From: Sphingobacteriia bacterium 28-36-52
GTDB taxonomy: Bacteria > Bacteroidota > Bacteroidia > Chitinophagales > Chitinophagaceae
DNA: 64,000 nt
Reading direction: 5' to 3'
NCBI GenBank assembly: GCA_002281575.1
Contig: NCGN01000002.1
Coordinates: 248,001-312,000 of the forward strand
Shown: piece by piece, positions 52,067 to 60,694 of the stretch
Layout: every line of letters begins with the position of its first letter
Numbering within the stretch: position 1 is the first letter of the stretch
Program-made: the position numbers and the translations under genes
The notes under the pieces: generated by a model
Database searches by the model: none
Told to the model about the DNA's origin: nothing
What the model saw: the letters and a program-made list of their open reading frames with translations, nothing else

Positions 52067-54699
52067 TACAATGATTTCAAACTTTCTTCAATGGTGTTAA
52101 TTCTTGCCTCCGCATCTGCTTGTTTTTTTCTTTCTAGTGCAATAATTTCTGGTTTTGCATTTTGAACAAATTTTTCATTACTCAACTTTTTCATAACCGA
52201 TGCAAGAAAGTTTTGTTCGTATGCGAGGTCTTTTAACAAGCGATCTTTAATTGCGGCAGTATCTAACTGTTGTTCGGCTTCAATAAAAAATTTATCCTTT
52301 TCAATATTAACCACAATGGTATTGGCTATTGCAGTTGAAGTATAAACTACATCGCTTGCATTTACCTGTTTCATTAAAATGCTTTCAATGGCTTTATAAC
52401 CGTTGTTATTTTCTGCCATAATATGCAATACAACAGGATCTTTTGGCTTTAATTGATTTTTATTTCGAGCATCTCGTAGTTTGGTAATTACCTCCTTTAA
52501 TAGACTACCTGCGGCTAAAATGGAATCATTTGTAGGGTTGGGTTTACCCTGTAATTTCACTGTTAAATCTTCTTTTTGCTCTTTTAGTAAATGGAAAATT
52601 TCTTCTGTAATAAAAGGCATAATGGGGTGTAGTAACTCCATCAATTTTTCAAAGAATTCAATGGTTTTGGTATATACTTTTGGGTCAACAGGTTGTTCAA
52701 AACCTGGCTTTGCCCACTCTAAATACCAGCTGCAGAAATCATCCCAAATTAAAGAGTAAATGGTTTTTAATGCCTCGCTCAATTTAAATTGAGTCATGAG
52801 CTCGTCTACTTCAGCACTCACTTGATTCAACCTGTTTTCAAACCAGTTAATGGCAAATACAGCTTCTTCGGTATCGGTACTTGATTCGGTAGTGGAAGAG
52901 GCTAAACGCGATTCCCACATTTTCACCAACTTCAATGCATTCCATAGCTTATTATTGAAATTTCTTCCTTGTTCTAAAGAAGCTTCATCAAATAATATAT
53001 CGTTCCCTGCAGGTGAAGCTATCAAAATACCAAATCTCACCGCATCGGCTCCATATTGATCAATTAAACCAAGTAAGTCGGGAGAGTTTCCCAAACTTTT
53101 ACTCATTTTTCTACCTAGTTTGTCTCTTACAATTCCTGTAAAATAGACGTCATTAAAAGGCTTGCTGCCTTTGTATTCATAGCCAGCCATAATCATCCTG
53201 GCAACCCAAAAGAAAATAATTTCAGGTGCGGTCACCAAAGTGCTGGTAGGGTAATAGTAGTTTACTTCTTCATTATTGAGGTTGCTTAAACCACCAAACA
53301 CTTCAAAAGGCCAAAGCCAACTACTGAACCAAGTATCTAAACAATCATTGTCTTGATGAATATCTGAAAGGGTTAATGAAGTATTGCCTGTTTTATTTTG
53401 TAATTCAACCAGTGCTTCTTCCGCTGTTTTAGCCACAGCAAAATGTCCGTCTTGTGTATACCAAGCTGGAATGCGATGTCCCCACCACAGTTGCCTGCTG
53501 ATACACCAATCTTTAACATTTTCCATCCAATGGCGGTAGAGGTTTTTAAACTTTGCTGGATGAAAATGAATTTCATCATCCATTACAGCTGTTAATGCGG
53601 GTGCTGCCAAATCTTTCATGCTCACCCACCATTGCAAGCTTAAACGGGGTTCTACTACCGCATCGGTTCTTTCACTGAATCCAACCTGATTGGTATATTC
53701 TTCAATTTTATCAATATGACCTGCTGCTTCTAAATCTGCAACAATTTTTTTTCTAACTTCAAATCTATCAAGTCCAATATACAATTGTGCAGCATCACTC
53801 ATTGTGCCATCGTCGTTCATGGTATCAATGATTTCTAAATTGTATTTCTGTCCCAGCTGATAGTCGTTCATATCATGGGCAGGAGTCACTTTTAATGCAC
53901 CTGTTCCAAAGTCTAGGGTAACATATTCATCAGGGATTATTTTGATTTTTCTATTAATCAATGGAACAAAAGCGAATTGGCCATGTAGTTGTTTATATCT
54001 GTCGTCTGCAGGGTTTACACAAATGGCAGCATCTCCCAAAATAGTTTCAGGCCTTACTGTGGCAATAGTAATAGTTCCACCCTTTTCAAGTTTGTATTTT
54101 ACGTGATATAGCTTGCTTTGTACTTCCTTATAAATTACTTCCTCATCACTTAATGCTGTCTTGGCTTTCACGTCCCAATTAATCATCCGCTTTCCTCTAT
54201 AAATGTATCCCTTCTTATAAAGGTCTAAGAAAACATTAATTACAGAATCATAGTAATCAGGATCCATTGTAAAGCTGGTTCTATCCCAATCTAGGCTACA
54301 TCCCATTTTACGTAACTGTTGTAAAATAATGCCCCCATATTTTTCTTTCCACTCCCAAGCATAATTTAAAAACTCAGTTCTGCTTAGCGAAGATTTTGCA
54401 ATACCTTTTTCACGTAACATAGCTACCACTTTGGCTTCGGTAGCAATAGAGGCGTGGTCGGTTCCTGGAACCCAGCAGGCATTTTTACCCTGCATACGCG
54501 CCCTTCTTACCAAAATATCTTGTATGGTATTATTTAAACAGTGCCCCATATGTAATACACCCGTAACATTGGGTGGTGGAATCACAACGGTGTATGGTTC
54601 CCTATCATCGGGTTTACTGGAGAAATAGTTTTTGCTAATCCAGTGTTCGTACCATTTTGCTTCAATTTCCGTAGGGATATAATTCTTGCTCAGCTCCAT
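52066..54699 (-). CDS. valS: Valyl-tRNA synthetase
   Basis: The protein (877 aa from the ATG at 54699) has the HIGH motif as HMGH (50-53, [15 protein letters not shown]), the editing CP1 domain with [21 protein letters not shown]-like residues, the KMSKS motif in [13 protein letters not shown], an anticodon-binding domain and a C-terminal coiled coil. An ATG 18 bases upstream is an alternative. Nothing appears abnormal. It is followed by the GNAT gene in the same operon. Confidence 0.97.
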   Translation of the reverse strand: [877 protein letters not shown]

Positions 54700-54770
54700 A
54701 AAATCAATTGGCTGCAAATTTAAGGAAACTGTAGGAGCTTGGTGTAATCTTCTGTATTATACCCGGCTAT

Positions 54771-55034
54771 TTACCAAGTAGAAATAATTTCTGTTTTATC
54801 TGAAATAGAGGTTGAAAATGACGGGGGACTTAAAAATTGTTCTAATTCCGATAAACAAGCTTCAGAATTGATTTGGTTGGGTAAACAAAGTTGGGTTACT
54901 TTTTGGGTAGCTTTTTTGCGAATAATTTTTGCGGCCCGCTCTGGAGAATTACAAGCAAATAGACCGAATACTAAGCCAGCCATAATTAGGGGGCTTACAA
55001 TTAGTTTGGGGGTTTCTTTTTTGCATTGTCTCAT
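54771..55034 (-). CDS. Small lipoprotein of unknown function
   Basis: The protein (87 aa) starts with basic residues and a hydrophobic stretch that ends in lipobox LFAC, followed by a helical charged part (PERAAKIIRKKATQKV) and a Cys-containing, polar C-terminus. It resembles a small Bacteroidota lipoprotein; no family is recognised. It lies 71 bases upstream of valS on the same strand. The call rests on the signal peptide alone. Confidence 0.5.
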   Translation of the reverse strand: MRQCKKETPKLIVSPLIMAGLVFGLFACNSPERAAKIIRKKATQKVTQLCLPNQINSEACLSELEQFLSPPSFSTSISDKTEIISTW

Positions 55035-55140
55035 AACAAGTATATAAACGGGTGGTTGGCTTATTTGTTACAACTAAGAGTTCATTTTTTATCATTAGTT
55101 GTAATTTCTATAAGAATATTACAAATCTTATCTTGCGCTC

Positions 55141-56472
55141 ATGCGATTTGCGGTAGTAGATATTGAAACAACTGGGGGATTTCCCAGTCAGCATGGAATA
55201 ACAGAGATTGCCATTGTATTGTATAATGGTTCCGAAGTAGAAGGTGTATATGAAACTTTGGTAAACCCCCATCAACCCATACCTCCCTTTGTTATTGGAA
55301 TGACCGGCATAACCAATGCTATGGTTGAAGCAGCTCCTTCTTTTCATGAAGTAGCGCCGAAGATTTATAACTTATTGAAAAACAGGGTGTTTGTAGCACA
55401 TAACGTTAATTTTGATTTCAGCTTTGTTAAGCATCATTTAAAAGAAGCAGGATATGACTTGCAGACTCCTAAGCTTTGTACCATCCGATTAAGTAGAAAG
55501 GTTTTTCCAGGATTTCCTAAATACGGGTTGGGACATTTATGCAGACAACTCAATATTGAAATTGAAAATAGGCATCGGGCTGGAGGAGATGCCAAGGCAA
55601 CAGCAAAAGTTTTAGACTTGGTTTTACAGAATAATGGGGAGCGATTGGTAAAAGAAATGTTACAGAAAGAGAACCGCGAACAATTAATGCCTCCCAATTT
55701 ACCAGGACATTTTATTCAATCTTTACCAGCTGTTCCTGGCGTATATTATTTCCATAACAAACAGGGAAAAGTCATTTATGTGGGGAAGGCAAAAAATATT
55801 AAAAAAAGAGTGGTTAGTCATTTTACTGGATTAGACTTGAGTAAAAAAAGACAAGATTTTTTGAGGGAAATATATGAAATATCCCATACGGAATGCCCCA
55901 CTGAATTTATTGCCAGTTTATTTGAAAGTATTGAAATAAAGCGATTATGGCCAGCTTTCAATAAAAGTCAGAAAAAGTTTGAACAGCTTTGGGCAATTTA
56001 TCAATTTGAAGACAATCGAGGGTATTTAAGATTGGCTATTGATAAAAAGCATAAAAATGCACAACCGGTGCAAGCTTTTTCATTGTTAGCCGATGCGCAC
56101 CGTGAACTTTGGAAATTGGTAAGAGAGTTTGAGCTGCATCCGGCATTGTGTTTTTTAGATAAAACGATACCAAACGAATGGCCCGATACAACTATTCATA
56201 ATGAACAAGTAACAAAAGCCCTTGACTATATTGCTTCTGAAAAAGCGTCTTATATTATTAAAGAAAGCAATACGGCAATTTTAATTGAAAAAGGAAAATT
56301 TGTGGGTATGGGCCCAGTTGGTCACTTAGAAATGGCTGAACCTACTGCACCTGCTTATATAGCTGCAGTAAAAGAGGCTGTAACGCCCTATGCCGAAAAT
56401 GAAGTCATCAAATCGATGCTTCGAAAGTATTTGGAAAGATATCCTCATCGTGTGGTGCGTATAGTGGAATAA
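55141..56472 (+). CDS. DEDDh exonuclease fused to a GIY-YIG nuclease domain
   Basis: The protein (443 aa) has an N-terminal DnaQ-like exonuclease (1-170) with DIETTGG (Asp7, Glu9), HNVNFDFSFV (Asp92) and HRAGGDAKAT (His145, Asp150). A GIY-YIG nuclease domain (about 196-275) follows, with GVYYFHNKQGKVIYVGKAKNIKKRV. A C-terminal domain of unknown fold spans 280-443. The same fusion is known in many bacteria, where it resembles the Cho / UvrC-N nuclease used in nucleotide excision repair. Substrate polarity and role are inferred. The start codon is very close to a TATCTTGC box. Confidence 0.92.
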   Translation: MRFAVVDIETTGGFPSQHGITEIAIVLYNGSEVEGVYETLVNPHQPIPPFVIGMTGITNAMVEAAPSFHEVAPKIYNLLKNRVFVAHNVNFDFSFVKHHLKEAGYDLQTPKLCTIRLSRKVFPGFPKYGLGHLCRQLNIEIENRHRAGGDAKATAKVLDLVLQNNGERLVKEMLQKENREQLMPPNLPGHFIQSLPAVPGVYYFHNKQGKVIYVGKAKNIKKRVVSHFTGLDLSKKRQDFLREIYEISHTECPTEFIASLFESIEIKRLWPAFNKSQKKFEQLWAIYQFEDNRGYLRLAIDKKHKNAQPVQAFSLLADAHRELWKLVREFELHPALCFLDKTIPNEWPDTTIHNEQVTKALDYIASEKASYIIKESNTAILIEKGKFVGMGPVGHLEMAEPTAPAYIAAVKEAVTPYAENEVIKSMLRKYLERYPHRVVRIVE

Positions 56473-56507
56473 TCTACTTTCGCCTCCCTAAAAATTGAAT
56501 TGTAAAT

Positions 56508-58760
56508 ATGTCGTTTGCTCCAATCATTGCCGCAAAACTTGGTTTGCGCGTTACTCAAGTTGAAACTGTTTTAGATTTATTAGCCGAAAGTGCTACTATT
56601 CCTTTTATTGCCCGATATAGAAAAGATAGTACGGGTAATTTAGATGAAGTTCAAATTCAACAAATTCAAGATGAACAAAAAACCATCTTGGCATTTACTG
56701 AGCGCAAAACATTTATAGAAAAGACCATTACCGACCAAGGTAAAATGACCGAAGCTTTACAAGCTAAAATAAACGCAGCAACTACTATTGTTGAGTTAGA
56801 AGATATTTATTTACCCTATAAGGTAAAGCGTAAAACCAAAGCAGTGGTTGCGCGAGAAAATGGATTGGAGCCATTGGCATTGTTTTTATTAGCACAAGGG
56901 CAAGAAGATCCTGAGATGGAAGCAGCTAAATTTTATAATGATAAAATTACCAATGTAGAAGAGGCCCTGCAAGGTGCAAGAGATATCATTGCAGAGCAAG
57001 TAAATGAGCAAGCAGAAGTTAGAGCCAAGATGAGAAAACTATTTGAAGACACTGCTACTTTACAAAGTAAAGTACTTGCCGATAAGGAAGCAGAAGCCAT
57101 CAAATACAAAGATTACTTTGATTTCTCAGAGCCGATTCATAAGATACCCTCTCATCGTATTCTAGCTATTTTACGGGGATTCTTGGAAGGCTTTTTGAGA
57201 ATGACGATAGCTCCCGTAGAAGAGGAGGCAATTGAAGCAATTGAGGAATTTTTTATTAAAGGAATGAGTCCATCAAGTATTCATATTAAAAAAGCCATTA
57301 AAGACGCATATAGAAGGCTATTACAACCCAGTTTAGAAACAGAATGTAGAACTGCATTAAAGCAAAAAGCAGACGAAGAAGCCATCAATGTTTTCGCAGA
57401 AAATCTTCGTCAATTATTGTTAAGCGCACCATTAGGATCAAAGCGGGTATTGGCTATTGATCCGGGTTATAGAACAGGTTGTAAAGTAGTTTGTTTAGAT
57501 GAGTCAGGGGAATTGCTTACTACAGATTTGATTTATGTTCATGAAGCCAATAAAATTTACGATAGCGAATACAAAATAAAACAATTGGTAAAGCAATTTG
57601 ATATTCAAGTATTTGCTATTGGGGATGGAACAGCTGGCAGAGAAACAGAGCAGTTTATTAAAAAAATGAATCTTGGATTGCCTGTGTTTTTAGTGAATGA
57701 AGATGGGGCTTCTGTTTATTCTGCTTCTGAAATTGCTAGAGAAGAATTTCCTGATTATGATATTACAGTACGAGGTTCTGTAAGCATTGGCCGAAGGTTG
57801 ATGGATCCATTAGCGGAGTTGGTAAAAATTGACCCCAAAAGTATTGGAGTAGGGCAGTACCAGCATGATGTTAATCAGTTTAGACTAAAAGAAAAACTAG
57901 ACCAAACCGTGGTTAGTTGTGTAAATACAGTAGGGGTTAATTTGAATACGGCTAGTAAACAATTACTAAGTTATGTGAGTGGTATTAATGAATCTGTAGC
58001 AGAAAATATTATTAAACAAAGAAAAAACTTAGGTTCATTTTCTAGCAGAGAGGAATTATTAAAAGTGCCAAGGTTGGGTGCCAAAGCCTTTGAACAGTGT
58101 GCGGGATTTTTACGCATTCCAAAAGCAAAACATCCATTGGATGCAAGTGCGGTTCACCCAGAAGCTTATCCAATTGTTGAAAAAATGGCGACTGATTTAG
58201 GAACCAGTCTTGAAGCATTGATAGGAAATGAGTCACTATTAAAATCAATCAATACCCAAAAATATGTGAATGATCAAATTGGGGTATTAGCATTGAATGA
58301 TATTATTAAAGAATTACAAAAACCCGGACTTGATCCAAGATCTGAATTAGAGCAATTTGAGTTTGCCAATATCTATTCTATGGAAGAAGTAACGGTGGGT
58401 TTGGTATTGCCTGGCGTAGTTACTAATCTAACTAGGTTTGGTGCTTTCATAGATATTGGCGTTAAGCAAGATGGATTGGTTCATGTGAGCGAAATTGCCA
58501 ATCGATACATTTCAGATCCTAGTGAGGCATTAAAATTGGGGCAGAAAGTACAAGTAAAGGTATTAGAGGTAGATTTGAGCCGCAAGCGAATTGCACTCTC
58601 CATCAAACAAACAGAAGCCGCCTCTGCAGCGGGTATTGGAGGAAGGAAAGACTTCAATCAACACAAGCGCTCCAATCAACCAATAAAAAAAGAAGAAGAT
58701 TTGAGTAATTTAAATGTAACCGATGCTTTACAAGCTTTGAAGAAGAAGTTTGGTAAATAG
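56508..58760 (+). CDS. tex: Tex-like RNA-binding transcription accessory protein
   Basis: The protein (750 aa) has the Tex N-terminal helical domain (KLGLRVTQVETVLDLLAESATIPFIARYRKD), a YqgF/RuvX-like domain starting VLAIDPGYRTGCKVV, helix-hairpin-helix motifs (LGSFSSREELLKVPRLGAKAFEQCAGFLRI) and a C-terminal S1 domain (VVTNLTRFGAFIDIGVKQDGLVHVSE). Tex binds nucleic acids and affects transcription and toxin expression in other species. It follows the exonuclease gene by 35 bases. Domains are complete. Confidence 0.96.
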   Translation: MSFAPIIAAKLGLRVTQVETVLDLLAESATIPFIARYRKDSTGNLDEVQIQQIQDEQKTILAFTERKTFIEKTITDQGKMTEALQAKINAATTIVELEDIYLPYKVKRKTKAVVARENGLEPLALFLLAQGQEDPEMEAAKFYNDKITNVEEALQGARDIIAEQVNEQAEVRAKMRKLFEDTATLQSKVLADKEAEAIKYKDYFDFSEPIHKIPSHRILAILRGFLEGFLRMTIAPVEEEAIEAIEEFFIKGMSPSSIHIKKAIKDAYRRLLQPSLETECRTALKQKADEEAINVFAENLRQLLLSAPLGSKRVLAIDPGYRTGCKVVCLDESGELLTTDLIYVHEANKIYDSEYKIKQLVKQFDIQVFAIGDGTAGRETEQFIKKMNLGLPVFLVNEDGASVYSASEIAREEFPDYDITVRGSVSIGRRLMDPLAELVKIDPKSIGVGQYQHDVNQFRLKEKLDQTVVSCVNTVGVNLNTASKQLLSYVSGINESVAENIIKQRKNLGSFSSREELLKVPRLGAKAFEQCAGFLRIPKAKHPLDASAVHPEAYPIVEKMATDLGTSLEALIGNESLLKSINTQKYVNDQIGVLALNDIIKELQKPGLDPRSELEQFEFANIYSMEEVTVGLVLPGVVTNLTRFGAFIDIGVKQDGLVHVSEIANRYISDPSEALKLGQKVQVKVLEVDLSRKRIALSIKQTEAASAAGIGGRKDFNQHKRSNQPIKKEEDLSNLNVTDALQALKKKFGK

Positions 58761-58784
58761 CTTACCTTAGAATAAATCAATTTT

Positions 58785-59318
58785 ATGAAATATTTTTTTA
58801 TTGTTTTTGCTTTCATTTTTAGTTGCACTTTAGCGCATGCACAAAAAGAAGTTTATCCATTTATTCCCAAATATGGGCCAGTGACCGAAGTGCCTTTTGC
58901 TGTGGATGTGATAAATAAGAAAGCAGAGTACAAAGTGTTGGTTGATATTACTAGCCCTTCTGCAAATCCTAAAAATATCAGTGAGTTTTTTGAGAATATT
59001 GCACGAATTGCTAACCTGCATGTAGCAGGAGGAGTTGATCCGAAAAAGCTAAAAATGGTGGCAGTAGTGCATGGTGGTGCTGTTCCTTTCATATTGAATA
59101 ATGAGACCTATAAACAAAAATTTGGGGTAGATAATCCCAACCTTCCTTTGTTTACTGCTATTAAAAATGCAGGTATCCCTTTATATGTTTGTGGTCAAAC
59201 TTTATTTAAAAGAAAGGTAGACCCAGCTACCATTGCGCCTGAATTTGAAACAGTGCTTTCTGCTATTACAACTATTACCACATATGTTAACAAAGGGTAT
59301 GTGTTTTTGAAATTTTAA
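58785..59318 (+). CDS. Exported DsrE/DsrF-like protein
   Basis: The protein (177 aa) has a signal peptide ending LAHAQ and a DsrE-like domain (VAVVHGGAVPFILNNETYKQKF and GIPLYVCGQTLFKRKVDPATIAPEF). The cysteine in PLYVCGQTL sits at the position of the sulfur-relay cysteine of DsrE. Unlike cytoplasmic TusD/DsrE proteins it is secreted, as are many Bacteroidota relatives. A sulfur carrier role in the periplasm is inference. It is between tex and a helicase gene, with 24- and 2-base gaps. Confidence 0.85.
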   Translation: MKYFFIVFAFIFSCTLAHAQKEVYPFIPKYGPVTEVPFAVDVINKKAEYKVLVDITSPSANPKNISEFFENIARIANLHVAGGVDPKKLKMVAVVHGGAVPFILNNETYKQKFGVDNPNLPLFTAIKNAGIPLYVCGQTLFKRKVDPATIAPEFETVLSAITTITTYVNKGYVFLKF

Positions 59319-59320
59319 TT

Positions 59321-60643
59321 ATGACTAAACTAAACGATAGTAAACAAACGCTCCAAAATTTAGGCATTGCTGCTTTAAATGAAATGCAAGAAGCAGCAGT
59401 AAGTAATATTATACACCATAAGAATGTGTTGTTGCTATCACCTACTGGATCTGGAAAAACCCTTGCTTTTTTAATTCCCTTATTAGAGCATTTGAATCCG
59501 AAAGGGAAGTTGGTGCAAGCTTTGGTGTTAACTCCCTCCAGAGAATTAGCCATTCAAATTGAACAGGTTTGGAAAACCATGCAAACAGGATATAAAATAA
59601 TTTGTTCCTATGGCGGACATGATATGCCCACTGAAATAAATAGTTTGGTAGAGCCCCCTGCATTATTGGTGGGAACACCTGGTAGAATTGCCGATCACCT
59701 TAAAAGAAGAACTTTTGATTCAAAGGGTATTCGATTATTCATATTTGACGAGTTTGATAAATCCTTGGCTTTGGGCTTTGAGGAAGACATGGAATACATT
59801 ACCAAGGCGTTAAAACCAGAAGTGCAAAAAGTATTCGTATCTGCTACTGCATCTATTGCTATTCCTACATTTGCCGAGCCTAAGCAATTGGTTGTGTTGA
59901 ATTTTCTAAATGGTCGTGATGAAGCACCTACGGTTGAAATGCATACTGTATGGTCGCCTGAGAAGGACAAAGTGAATACACTCTATGATTTGTTGTGTAC
60001 ATTAGGTAATACTTCTGTGTTAATTTTTTGCAATCATCGAGAAGCAGTGGAAAGAACTGGCAGTTTATTGGCCGAACTGGGAATTGCTAATACCATTTTT
60101 CATGGGGGAATGGAACAAATGCAAAGGGAGCAGGCTTTAATCAAATTTAGAAACGGCACTGCTCAATATTTAATTGCCACTGATTTAGCTGCTAGGGGAT
60201 TAGACATCCCAGATATTGATCATATTGTTCATTATCATTTGCCCTCTACCAACGCAGAATTTACCCATCGCAATGGCCGAACTTCTAGAATGAACAGCAA
60301 GGGTAATGTTTATATGATTTTGCACGAAGACGAACCCCTGCCCAATTATTTGCAAGAAACACCGCCTTCTTTTTTGTTGAAATTACATGCTCCGCCACCC
60401 GCTGCTTCAGAATGGGGTACGGTGTATTTAAACGGAGGTAAAAAAGATAAACTAAATAAAGTAGATATTGTGGGCTTGTTTATTCAAAAAGGCAAGCTAA
60501 CAAAAGAAGAGTTGGGTTTAATTATGGTTAAAGACCATAATTGTTTTGTAGCTGTTAAGAAAAATAAGATTGCATCATTATTGAAAGGGGTTCGTGACGA
60601 AAAAATTAAAGGAAAAAAATTCCTAATAATGGAAGCTCGCTAA
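59321..60643 (+). CDS. DEAD-box RNA helicase with DbpA RNA-binding domain
   Basis: The protein (440 aa) has helicase motifs: LSPTGSGKT (Walker A, about 40-47), TPSRELA, GTPGR, a variant motif II DEFD (143-146) in place of DEAD, SATAS, ATDLAARGLDIP and HRNGRTSR. A C-terminal DbpA domain (about 365-440, WGTVYLNGGKKDKLNKVDIVGLFI) binds 23S rRNA in the DbpA family, so a ribosome assembly role is likely. DEFD at motif II is unusual but keeps both acidic metal-binding positions and the final Asp. Confidence 0.93.
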   Translation: MTKLNDSKQTLQNLGIAALNEMQEAAVSNIIHHKNVLLLSPTGSGKTLAFLIPLLEHLNPKGKLVQALVLTPSRELAIQIEQVWKTMQTGYKIICSYGGHDMPTEINSLVEPPALLVGTPGRIADHLKRRTFDSKGIRLFIFDEFDKSLALGFEEDMEYITKALKPEVQKVFVSATASIAIPTFAEPKQLVVLNFLNGRDEAPTVEMHTVWSPEKDKVNTLYDLLCTLGNTSVLIFCNHREAVERTGSLLAELGIANTIFHGGMEQMQREQALIKFRNGTAQYLIATDLAARGLDIPDIDHIVHYHLPSTNAEFTHRNGRTSRMNSKGNVYMILHEDEPLPNYLQETPPSFLLKLHAPPPAASEWGTVYLNGGKKDKLNKVDIVGLFIQKGKLTKEELGLIMVKDHNCFVAVKKNKIASLLKGVRDEKIKGKKFLIMEAR

Positions 60644-60694
60644 CAGTAATGCTTCTGAACTAATTTGCTTATTTTGAGTCTTTAAATATTTGCT

